A DNA stretch of 5,916 bases, taken from Chloroflexota bacterium (GTDB lineage Bacteria; Chloroflexota; Anaerolineae; Anaerolineales; VGOW01). Position numbers and translations under genes: made by a program. The notes below the pieces were generated by a model. It was not told the origin of the DNA, did not search any database, and saw only the letters and a list, made by a program, of their open reading frames with translations. Below, in pieces: positions 1-5,406 of this stretch. The stretch is from the NCBI GenBank assembly GCA_016215145.1, contig JACRLA010000255.1, forward strand, positions 1 to 5,916, read 5' to 3'. Within the stretch, counting starts at the first letter, position 1, and each line of letters starts with the position of its first letter.

Positions 1-784
1 CCCGCGCGCGATCCGAATCAATTTCTAAATCGAGTCGCCCCAAAAATTTTCCGTAGTCGCCCGCCTGCACGATCACCGTGTCACCCACACAACGCATCTC
101 GGTCAACAGCGTATGCGAATGTCCGCCGACGATCACGTCAATACCCGGCACCGCTTTAGCAATTTGTCGATCTCCCAAAATTCGCGCGCGTGGTGAATCT
201 TTCGGGTGACGTTGTTCATATTCTTCGTCGGTCTGATAACCGAATCCGAGATGCGACAGTAAGATGATCGCCTGCGCCTCTCGCAAACGCGGGATGAGAT
301 CGTGGAGGACGTCGGCGGCAAACTCACTGCGATACCCGAATCGAGAATATGCCGATGGCTCATCTACGGTGACGCCGACAACCGCTATCTTTAACTTTTC
401 GATTTCAAAAATGACGTGGGATTTTAAATTCGCAACGGGCGGCTGATTCGAATCCAGCGCAAACAGATTCGCGGCGAGAACCGGAAAGTGAACCGACTCT
501 ACAAGTTTCGCCAACGCGCCCAGCGCCCATTGAAACGTCTCGCCATTGCCAATAGTGGAAGCGTCATACCCCATCGCCTCGAGCATAAAAAAATTGGCGC
601 GACCTTTGGTGATGCTGCTCTCCCACACAGATCGCTCCGATGAGTCGCCCGCATCGAGCAATAGCACATGCCGACCTTCCGCGCGCGCGCGTGATCGTTC
701 GCGCCCAATTAGAGTCGCCAAACGCGGCATCTGATCAAAGTGACCGTGCATATCGTTAGTATGAAGGAGGGTGAGAATAGTCAT
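1..784 (-). CDS. 5'-nucleotidase/UDP-sugar hydrolase-like metallophosphatase, C-terminus cut by window edge
   Basis: The minus strand is open from an ATG at 784 to base 2 (261 codons seen); the 3' end lies outside the window. The calcineurin-like dimetal phosphatase motifs occur in order: LHTNDMHGH (residues 7-15, Asp11/His13), LLLDAGDS (41-48, Asp47), IGNGE (78-82, Asn80), LLSHLG (175-180, His178) and GGHSH (220-224, His222/His224). This order is that of the UshA/CpdB/SoxB 5'-nucleotidase branch, which hydrolyses nucleotides or nucleotide sugars. The start is fixed: an in-frame TGA lies two codons upstream and the motif block begins at residue 7. No signal peptide is therefore encoded, unlike periplasmic UshA, so the product is probably cytoplasmic. 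The usual C-terminal substrate domain is unseen. Oddities are Gly81 where the family has the catalytic His, and no Shine-Dalgarno close to the ATG. Substrate is unknown. The family call is firm; activity is uncertain. Confidence 0.88.
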   Translation of the reverse strand, partial: MTILTLLHTNDMHGHFDQMPRLATLIGRERSRARAEGRHVLLLDAGDSSERSVWESSITKGRANFFMLEAMGYDASTIGNGETFQWALGALAKLVESVHFPVLAANLFALDSNQPPVANLKSHVIFEIEKLKIAVVGVTVDEPSAYSRFGYRSEFAADVLHDLIPRLREAQAIILLSHLGFGYQTDEEYEQRHPKDSPRARILGDRQIAKAVPGIDVIVGGHSHTLLTEMRCVGDTVIVQAGDYGKFLGRLDLEIDSDRAR

Positions 785-789
785 AGATC

Positions 790-816
790 AAAAACGCGCG
801 GGGTCTCCGCGCATTT
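790..816 (-). terminator. Intrinsic terminator hairpin just upstream of the nucleotidase start
   Basis: Read on the minus strand, GCGCGG (812-807), loop AGACC (806-802) and CCGCGC (801-796) form a perfect 6-bp GC stem. A T·G wobble (813/795) and an AAA/TTT extension (816-814 with 794-792) lengthen it. It is followed by a run of five T (794-790). This is the classic rho-independent layout. It would end the transcript of the 122-residue hypothetical gene (stop at 884). Its U-tract ends only 5 nt before the nucleotidase ATG at 784, so it could also attenuate that gene. On the plus strand no T-run follows the stem, so it should work in one direction only. Confidence 0.7.
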
Positions 817-895
817 CATCATTCATCATTGTTCATTGTCTCATTGTTCATTCTTCATTGTTCATTGTTCATTCTTCATTGTTTCATTGTTCGTT
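815..895. repeat. Heptanucleotide tandem repeat, consensus TTCATTG/TTCATTC, about 10-11 imperfect copies
   Basis: On the plus strand the stretch reads as successive TTCATCA, TTCATTG, TTCATTC and TTCGTTG units. Single-base slips occur near 838-842 and 881-882. Its left end touches the terminator stem and its right end enters the 3' end of the 122-residue ORF, whose stop (884-886) lies inside it. Seven is not a multiple of three, so the repeat is open in several frames and creates spurious plus-strand ORFs. It resembles the short tandem heptamer repeats known from heterocystous cyanobacteria; a function is not known to me. Confidence 0.85.
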
Positions 896-1252
896 GTCAT
901 CCGCGTCGGCGTCACTGTCGTCAATTGCCATTTCCACTTCGTCATCCAGTTTCACCCACAACAACAAAATATCTCCATCCGGAACTTTATCCGCTCGCGC
1001 CGCGACGATCACCGCGTCTTGCCGCAAACCATCCATCGCGCGATATTCCAATAAAGTCTCGCGTCCTTCGCTCCACGCATTGCGGCATCGTTCTAATAAT
1101 GCTAACCCGTCAAAAGTGCGTAACACACAACGCGCCGTGCGTTTGATAATAGGCCCTTCACCGATGGCATTCACCCACGGCTCGGCGGATGAATCAAATA
1201 ATGGCGGCGGACCTTCGATGATGGTAATTTTTGCAGGTTCGTAAGTTGTCAT
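884..1252 (-). CDS. Conserved hypothetical protein, 122 residues, acidic C-terminal tail
   Basis: The ATG is at 1252 and the TGA at 886-884. I recall similar short proteins beginning MTTYEP, with an IIEGPPP segment near residues 11-17, from Chloroflexota genomes, but I cannot assign a family or function. The protein is soluble-looking: no membrane segment, no signal peptide, one Cys (residue 42). Residues 76-101 look like alternating beta strands (DAVIVAARAD, ILLLWVKLDDE). The last 20 residues are strongly acidic (DDSDADADDNEQ). The final codons and the stop fall in a heptamer repeat, so the C-terminal tail may vary between strains. Support for its being real comes from a near-consensus promoter (1273-1301), GTGAGA about 6 nt before the ATG, and a terminator after the stop. 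It is divergent from the sugar operon. What it does is unknown. Confidence 0.72.
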   Translation of the reverse strand: MTTYEPAKITIIEGPPPLFDSSAEPWVNAIGEGPIIKRTARCVLRTFDGLALLERCRNAWSEGRETLLEYRAMDGLRQDAVIVAARADKVPDGDILLLWVKLDDEVEMAIDDSDADADDNEQ

Positions 1253-1272
1253 AATGATCTCACAGTGCGCGA

Positions 1273-1301
1273 ATCATACAGGTCTATCGCTAATGTGTAA
1301 A
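1273..1301 (-). promoter_or_regulatory. Sigma-70-type promoter for the 122-residue hypothetical gene
   Basis: On the minus strand TTTACA (1301-1296, 5/6 to TTGACA) and TATGAT (1278-1273, 5/6 to TATAAT) are separated by exactly 17 nt. Transcription would start near 1266-1267. This leaves a leader of about 14 nt containing GTGAGA ahead of the ATG at 1252. No equally good promoter was found on the plus strand between 1253 and 1472 for the divergent sugar operon. Confidence 0.65.
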
Positions 1302-1362
1302 GTTCGTTGTGAAGTATGAGATGGTAGAATCAGCCCGCGTTTTCACAGGATAAAAATCTGGC

Positions 1363-1447
1363 ACGCTGAATACGCTGAAGCGCGCAGAACTTCGCTGATC
1401 ATTTTTAAACTTCAGCGAGACTCAGCGTTGATCAGCGACATCAGCGT
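1363..1447. repeat. 85-bp imperfect inverted repeat of phased CGCTG/CAGCG blocks
   Basis: CGCTG occurs at 1364, 1373 and 1393, with a one-mismatch copy CGCAG at 1383. CAGCG occurs at 1413, 1423, 1433 and 1442. All pairs are mirror images about base 1405 (positions sum to 2810). Without gaps, 27 of the 42 paired positions from 1363/1447 inward are Watson-Crick and two more are G·T. Block spacing is 9-10 bp, close to one helical turn. The centre is T/A-rich (ATTTTTAAA, 1401-1409). It lies between the two divergent genes and ends 13 nt before the epimerase Shine-Dalgarno. It could form a long RNA or cruciform hairpin, bind a protein along one face, or be a mobile repeat unit. Confidence 0.75.
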
Positions 1448-1459
1448 TCAAAGTTTTTT

Positions 1460-1466
1460 GGAAAGG
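1460..1466 (+). promoter_or_regulatory. Shine-Dalgarno GGAAAGG that fixes the epimerase start
   Basis: GGAAAGG is followed by a 6-nt spacer (CCTCAC) and ATG at 1473. The next upstream in-frame ATG (1428) lies inside the dyad repeat and has no purine-rich leader. It would add 15 residues ahead of the Rossmann strand, which normally begins the protein. Confidence 0.75.
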
Positions 1467-1472
1467 CCTCAC

Positions 1473-2582
1473 ATGAAAGTTTTAGTTACCGGCGGCGCGG
1501 GCTTCATCGGCTCGCACACCATTGATGTTTTAATTTCTAAAGGCTACGACGTACGCGTGATGGACAACCTCACGCCGCCCGTTCACATTGCCAATCAGTG
1601 GCCCGATTATTTGCCGACTCACGTTGAAAAAATGATCGGCGACGTGCGCGAGCGATCCGCGTGGGAAGCCGCCCTCGACTCCGTGGATGCCGTCATCCAC
1701 CTTGCGGCGTATCAGGACTATCTGCCCGACTTCGCCAAATTTTTTCACGTCAACTGCGTCGGCACGGCATTGATGTATGAGATCATCGTCGAGAAAAAAT
1801 TGCCGATCAAAAAAATCGTTGCCGCCTCCTCGCAAGCCTCTTATGGTGAAGGCAAATACACCTGCTCCAAGTGCAGAGTCATTTTCCCCGGTCAACGTCC
1901 CGAATCACAATTGAAATCAAAAGATTGGGAAGTGAAATGTCCCAACTGTGGCGGCGCGATCCAATATGAACTCACCGACGAAACGGCGTGGGTGAACCCG
2001 GCGAATGCGTATGGCATGAGCAAATACACCGAAGAGATGTTGGCGATTAATTTGGGGCGACGCTACGACATCCCGACTGTGGGGATGCGCTACTCGATTG
2101 TGCAAGGCGCACGTCAATCGTTCCGCAATGCCTATTCGGGTGCGTTGAGAATCTTTGCCATGCAAACGCTCGCCGACCAACGCCCGACGGTTTACGAAGA
2201 TGGTCAACAGATTCGAGATTTTGTGTATGTAGGCGATGTAGCAAAAGCAAATGTGTTAGCACTAGAAGATGATCGGGCGAACTATCAAGCCTTCAACGTC
2301 GGTGGCGGCAAAGGCGTGACGGTTGAAGAATTTGCGCGAGTGATGATCAAAGCGGCGGGCAAAAATTTTGAACCATTCATCACACAAGAATATCGCTTCG
2401 GCGACACGCGCCACATCTTCTCGGATGTGAGTAAGTTGAAAGCGTTAGGCTGGGAACCACAGGGGAACATTGAAAATAATTGCCAAGAATATATTGCTTG
2501 GGCAACGACACAAAAAGATTTTAGAAATTATGCGAGCGAAGCGAGGGAGTATATGCAGAAGGTGGGGACGGTGAGAAAATGA
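1473..2582 (+). CDS. NAD-dependent nucleotide-sugar epimerase/dehydratase (extended SDR) with zinc-ribbon insert
   Basis: The 369-residue extended SDR starts MKVLVTGGAGFIGS (NAD-binding GxxGxxG, residues 7-13). Asp31 at the end of beta-2 favours NAD over NADP. HLAAY (76-80) and the ASS segment (118-120) precede the YxxxK catalytic pair Tyr180/Lys184 in NAYGMSK. RDFVYVGDV (248-256) and FNVGGG (274-279) are typical of sugar-nucleotide epimerases. Between the Ser and Tyr motifs is an insert with CSKC (131-134) and CPNC (156-159), which should bind one Zn. As I recall, this insert marks relatives of dTDP-L-rhamnose 4-epimerase (WbiB type). A dTDP- or GDP-deoxyhexose/heptose substrate is plausible but unproven. 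It is the first gene of the sugar operon, with a good Shine-Dalgarno. Its TGA overlaps the next gene's ATG (ATGA at 2579). Family firm, substrate open. Confidence 0.93.
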   Translation: MKVLVTGGAGFIGSHTIDVLISKGYDVRVMDNLTPPVHIANQWPDYLPTHVEKMIGDVRERSAWEAALDSVDAVIHLAAYQDYLPDFAKFFHVNCVGTALMYEIIVEKKLPIKKIVAASSQASYGEGKYTCSKCRVIFPGQRPESQLKSKDWEVKCPNCGGAIQYELTDETAWVNPANAYGMSKYTEEMLAINLGRRYDIPTVGMRYSIVQGARQSFRNAYSGALRIFAMQTLADQRPTVYEDGQQIRDFVYVGDVAKANVLALEDDRANYQAFNVGGGKGVTVEEFARVMIKAAGKNFEPFITQEYRFGDTRHIFSDVSKLKALGWEPQGNIENNCQEYIAWATTQKDFRNYASEAREYMQKVGTVRK

Positions 2583-2914
2583 TGAATGCGGAAGAATTTG
2601 CTCTACGTATTATCCGTGTATACTCGGCTTTACCAAAAACAACTGAAGCCCAGATAATCGGCAAGCAGCTTTTCCGAAGCGGCACTTCCGTCGGCGCACA
2701 TTATCGCGAAGCAGATCGCGGCAAGTCTACGCCAGATTTCATTAGCAAAATGGAAGGCGGGTTACAGGAACTTGACGAAACAGATTATTGGTTAGAACTC
2801 CTCGTTGAGGCTAAAATTGTTCCCGCAAAACGTTTATCTGATTTACAAAAAGAAACCAACGAATTGATTGCGATTTTTGTCGCCTCTATTAAGACCGCCA
2901 AGAAGAATAGATGA
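2579..2914 (+). CDS. Four-helix bundle protein (S23/Avd-like family)
   Basis: This 111-residue protein fits the family first found as ORFs in 23S rRNA intervening sequences and related to Avd of diversity-generating retroelements. The signature is clear: LFRSGTSVGAHYREADRGKS (residues 31-50), then DFISKMEGGLQELDETDYWL (53-72), LLVEAKIV, and a last helix ending in Lys/Arg. It is all-helical with no membrane segment or catalytic motif, and relatives form small oligomeric barrels that bind nucleic acid. The first ATG (2579) overlaps the epimerase stop as ATGA. The second ATG (2582) gives better spacing (6 nt) from GGTGAG (2570-2575) and may be the true start, giving 110 residues. No reverse transcriptase, template repeat or rRNA is nearby. 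Its job in a sugar operon is unknown. Confidence 0.93.
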   Translation: MMNAEEFALRIIRVYSALPKTTEAQIIGKQLFRSGTSVGAHYREADRGKSTPDFISKMEGGLQELDETDYWLELLVEAKIVPAKRLSDLQKETNELIAIFVASIKTAKKNR

Positions 2915-2920
2915 TGTTTG

Positions 2921-2951
2921 ATTCCGCATTCCGCATTCCGCATTCCGCATT
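2921..2951. repeat. Perfect heptamer tandem repeat (ATTCCGC), 4.4 copies, touching the kinase start codon
   Basis: Units lie at 2921, 2928, 2935 and 2942, followed by ATT (2949-2951) and then immediately the ATG of the kinase at 2952. There is no mismatch in 31 bp, so the array is young or maintained. It starts 6 nt after the stop of the four-helix bundle gene and fills nearly the whole gap. No Shine-Dalgarno-like sequence remains in front of the kinase. Confidence 0.95.
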
Positions 2952-3983
2952 ATGTTAATCGCCCGAGCTCCTGTTCGCATCTCCTTCGCCGGTGGCGGCA
3001 CCGACCTGCCCGCTTATTTTATGGAACATGGCGGCGCGGTTGTCAGCACCAGCATAGATAAATATGTTTACGTTGTGTTGAGCGTGCACGCCCGCAACGA
3101 TCTGCAAATTCTTTCGTCCGACTATCGCACCTTCTTCCGTCACACCGGCGGCGAAGTTTTATTTTGGGAAGGCGATCTGAATCTACCCAAAGCCATCCTA
3201 CACGAATTTGGAATCGAAAGCGGCGCGTCCATGTTTCTCGCTTCCGAGGTACCCCCAGGCACCGGGCTCGGGTCGTCCTCGACGGTGACAGTCGCCTCGA
3301 TCAAGGCGGTTAGCGCGGCGTGTGGAGTCTCCCTCAGTAAAATGGATTTAGCGGAGATGGCGGCGCGAATCGAAATCGAAAAATTAGGAATGCCCATCGG
3401 TTATCAAGATCAATTTGGCGCGGCGTTTGGTGGACTCAATTATTTTGAATTTCGCGCCGACGGCAACAAAGCCGAGCCGCTTAAAGTTTCGGTGGACACA
3501 GTGAGCAAATTGCAAAGCCGCTTGTTGTTGTTCTTCACCGGGCAAGCGCGCGACTCGACAAAAATTTTGGCGCAACAAACCGAGAACACCAAAACGCACA
3601 AACCCATCGTACTCGATTCACTTCACGCCGTGCGGGCGATGGTGAACCCGATGCGTGAATGTTTAGAAGCGGGCGACGTAGAAAAATTTGGACGCCTGTT
3701 ACACGAAGGTTGGGAACTCAAGAAAAAATTTGCGGCGGGCGTGAGCAACGAGCGCGTGGACATGCTCTACACTAAAGCGCGCAACGCTGGCGCGATGGGC
3801 GGCAAACTTGCGGGCGCGGGCGGTGGCGGCTTTATGATGATCTATTGCGAAGACGGACGACAACACGCGGTGACGCAAGCGATGGAAGAAGAAGGGCTGC
3901 GGCGAATGGATTATGCTTTTGATAACGGCGGGGCGCGCGTGCTGCTCAATGCCGGTTTGCGATTAACGGGGAACAACAAATGA
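2952..3983 (+). CDS. hddA: GHMP sugar kinase, probable D-glycero-D-manno-heptose-7-phosphate kinase (HddA-like)
   Basis: The protein has 343 residues, about the length of characterised HddA. HddA phosphorylates D-glycero-D-manno-heptose 7-phosphate at C1 for activated-heptose synthesis. Motifs: RAPVRISFAGGGTD (5-18, GHMP motif 1 in the form typical of HddA/fucokinase relatives), IDKYVYV (35-41), ATP-binding PPGTGLGSSS (101-110), IGYQDQF (149-155) and motif 3 KLAGAGGGGF (285-294). The family normally begins a few residues before RAPVRIS, so ATG 2952 is right although it directly follows a heptamer repeat with no ribosome-binding site. The stop overlaps the next start (ATGA at 3980). A GmhA-like isomerase gene downstream supports a heptose role. 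A kinase for another sugar (fucose-like) is the main alternative. Fold firm, substrate probable. Confidence 0.88.
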   Translation: MLIARAPVRISFAGGGTDLPAYFMEHGGAVVSTSIDKYVYVVLSVHARNDLQILSSDYRTFFRHTGGEVLFWEGDLNLPKAILHEFGIESGASMFLASEVPPGTGLGSSSTVTVASIKAVSAACGVSLSKMDLAEMAARIEIEKLGMPIGYQDQFGAAFGGLNYFEFRADGNKAEPLKVSVDTVSKLQSRLLLFFTGQARDSTKILAQQTENTKTHKPIVLDSLHAVRAMVNPMRECLEAGDVEKFGRLLHEGWELKKKFAAGVSNERVDMLYTKARNAGAMGGKLAGAGGGGFMMIYCEDGRQHAVTQAMEEEGLRRMDYAFDNGGARVLLNAGLRLTGNNK

Positions 3984-5296
3984 GCCGACGCGGACAATAT
4001 CTTCTCTTCACCGCATTGGTAATCGCCGACACCGTCGGGGCTGCCGCCGGTTTGCTCCTCGCCGCTTATCTCCTCCCCAGCGTTGATCTCATGCGTTACC
4101 TCAACGCGATTCAATATGGGCTCATCGCCTACCCCATCCTCTTCGCCGCGCTGCGACTCTACGATCTCGAAACCGTTCTCGAAGATTCGCAAGAATATGC
4201 AACCGTAGCCACAGGCTGCACCTATGCCATCATCGCCCTCGTCGTCATCAACGCCGTCGTGCGTCGTCTCGATTTCGAACCGATCTGGTTACTCGGCGGT
4301 TGGGCAGGCACCGTGTTCATGGCAGCGTTGGCGCGTTTTTCAATGAGACGAGTCGTGCGCTTCTTTCGAGGACAAGGGCATCTGATCACGCGCGCGGTCA
4401 TCATCGGCGCGGATGAACAAGGGCGCACCATCGCCCGCCAATTTAAAAGTGTTGCCGACTCGGGTGTGCGAGTGGTCGGCTTCCTCGACGACTTCTTGCC
4501 TGCGGGGACTCCGGTGCAAGACGGGCTGACCGTGTTGGGTCACCCCGGTGCGCTGGCGACCATTGCCCAAGAACACCGCGTCGCCGAAGTGGTGGTCGTG
4601 CCGGGAGCCGTCGCTTGGGAAACTTTCCAAGAAATTTTGGAGCGTTATGCTTTTGCCGAGACGCTGAAGATTCGAGTCTCACCCGGTTACTACGATCTGC
4701 TTGCCACCACTCCAAGAGTCGCCCATCGTAATTTTGTGCCGCTCATGGTAATCGATCACGCCCGCTTGACAGGTTTCGATCTCTTGTTGAAAATCGGTAT
4801 TGATTACGGCATTGGCTTAATCACATTGATCTTAACCTTGCCGATCATGCTGTTAGTCGCTTTGTGGTTGCGAATAGTTAACAAAGGATCGATCCTTTAT
4901 ACACGCACCGTGCTTGGGCAAAGCGGAAAAACATTTAGCAGCACACTCTTTAGGGTAGAAGACGGCAAACCCTTGAGCCGTTTCTTGCGCGACACCGCGC
5001 TCGATCACCTGCCCTTATTGTTCTCAATTCCCACCGGGCAAATGAGCCTGATCGGACCTCGCCCCATCCCCGAAGACAAACGCGGCGACTATCAACGTTG
5101 GCTCTCGACGATTGTCACAGTGAAACCCGGCGTGAGCGGACCTTGGGCGGTGGTACCGGTCTCTTCACTTGAAGAAGAAATGCGCGCGGCGATCTTCTAC
5201 GTGCGTAACTGGACAATTTGGTTAGACCTGCAGATCAGTATTCAAACGCTCTTGGTGATTCTGCGGAGACGATGGGAAAGACTGACAGAAGGATGA
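3980..5296 (+). CDS. Large polyprenyl-phosphate hexose-1-phosphate transferase-like protein (WcaJ/WbaP architecture), atypical active site
   Basis: The 438-residue protein has four N-terminal membrane helices (about 5-31, 42-60, 78-95, 101-120). A nucleotide-binding-like domain follows (about 136-240; AVIIGADEQGR, VVGFLDD), then a hydrophobic re-entrant helix (272-299) and the bacterial sugar transferase domain (300-430). This is the layout of enzymes that load sugar-1-phosphate onto undecaprenyl phosphate to begin O-antigen, capsule or S-layer glycans. Recognisable: FLRDTALDHLP (335-345), MSLIGPRP (355-362), VKPGVSG (381-387). Odd: the usual Asp-Glu dyad is Asp342-His343; KFRTM is LFRVE (323-327); QxRxG is RTVLG (309-313); the late Q-V-x-G-R segment is absent. 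GGGGA (3968-3972) precedes the ATG, which overlaps the kinase stop. Its own stop lies in a heptamer repeat. Family clear; activity and substrate uncertain. Confidence 0.88.
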   Translation: MSRRGQYLLFTALVIADTVGAAAGLLLAAYLLPSVDLMRYLNAIQYGLIAYPILFAALRLYDLETVLEDSQEYATVATGCTYAIIALVVINAVVRRLDFEPIWLLGGWAGTVFMAALARFSMRRVVRFFRGQGHLITRAVIIGADEQGRTIARQFKSVADSGVRVVGFLDDFLPAGTPVQDGLTVLGHPGALATIAQEHRVAEVVVVPGAVAWETFQEILERYAFAETLKIRVSPGYYDLLATTPRVAHRNFVPLMVIDHARLTGFDLLLKIGIDYGIGLITLILTLPIMLLVALWLRIVNKGSILYTRTVLGQSGKTFSSTLFRVEDGKPLSRFLRDTALDHLPLLFSIPTGQMSLIGPRPIPEDKRGDYQRWLSTIVTVKPGVSGPWAVVPVSSLEEEMRAAIFYVRNWTIWLDLQISIQTLLVILRRRWERLTEG

Positions 5297-5318
5297 ATTA
5301 TGAAGGATGAAGGATGAA
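5288..5318. repeat. GAAGGAT heptamer repeat spanning the transferase stop codon
   Basis: GAAGGATGAA at 5288-5297 holds the last two codons and TGA of the transferase. After a 4-nt spacer come GAAGGAT (5302) and GAAGGAT (5309), then GAA (5316-5318). On the minus strand the unit is TTCATCC. The end of the coding sequence has thus been formed or overwritten by repeat units, or the repeat was seeded from it. Confidence 0.75.
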
Positions 5319-5326
5319 TAAAAGAA

Positions 5327-5395
5327 AACCGCAAAGGCGCAAAGAACGCGAAGTTTTTATAGATGAGCCTTCGTGTTCTTTAATTCTTCGTGGTT
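5327..5395. repeat. 69-bp intergenic inverted repeat of CGCAAAG-type units
   Basis: The left arm (5327-5353, starting AACCGCAAAGGCGC) and right arm (5369-5395, starting CTTCGTGTTCTTT) match in 20 of 27 Watson-Crick positions, with a 15-nt loop starting TTTTTATAG. The left arm is itself three tandem 8-9-bp units (CGCAAAG, CGCAAAG, CGCGAAG). The layout mirrors the element at 1363-1447 with different words. No T-run follows the right arm, so it is not a standard terminator. It could be an mRNA stability hairpin between the transferase and isomerase genes, or a dispersed repeat. Confidence 0.72.
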
Positions 5396-5406
5396 TGCCT
5401 TATTCA

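Noticed and set aside
133..363. Minus-strand 76-residue ORF rich in Arg/Ser
   Set aside because: It is a shadow frame of the nucleotidase, whose own frame is open across 1-784 and carries all the family motifs.
815..895. CRISPR array
   Set aside because: Units are 7 bp and contiguous with no spacers; no cas genes are present.
740..1244. Three overlapping plus-strand ORFs (740-1054, 771-1244, 829-1146) rich in Ile/Val/His/Ser/Leu/Phe
   Set aside because: They are read through the TTCATTG heptamer array and the antisense of the 122-residue gene; their composition comes from the repeat and they resemble no family.
1307..1330. Plus-strand promoter TTGTGA / TAGAAT for the sugar operon
   Set aside because: The spacer is only 12 nt; no other pair with 16-18 nt spacing was convincing.
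1428..1472. Upstream ATG at 1428 as start of the epimerase
   Set aside because: It lies in the dyad repeat without a Shine-Dalgarno and would add 15 residues before the Rossmann strand; ATG 1473 has GGAAAGG 6 nt upstream.
2579..2914. Diversity-generating retroelement with Avd
   Set aside because: No reverse transcriptase, no template/variable repeat pair and no lectin-fold target are visible in the window.
2579..2914. 23S rRNA intervening sequence
   Set aside because: The flanks are protein-coding genes, not rRNA; only the protein family is shared.
5327..5395. Intrinsic terminator after the transferase gene
   Set aside because: The arms are imperfect, the loop is 15 nt, and no T-run follows the right arm on the plus strand.
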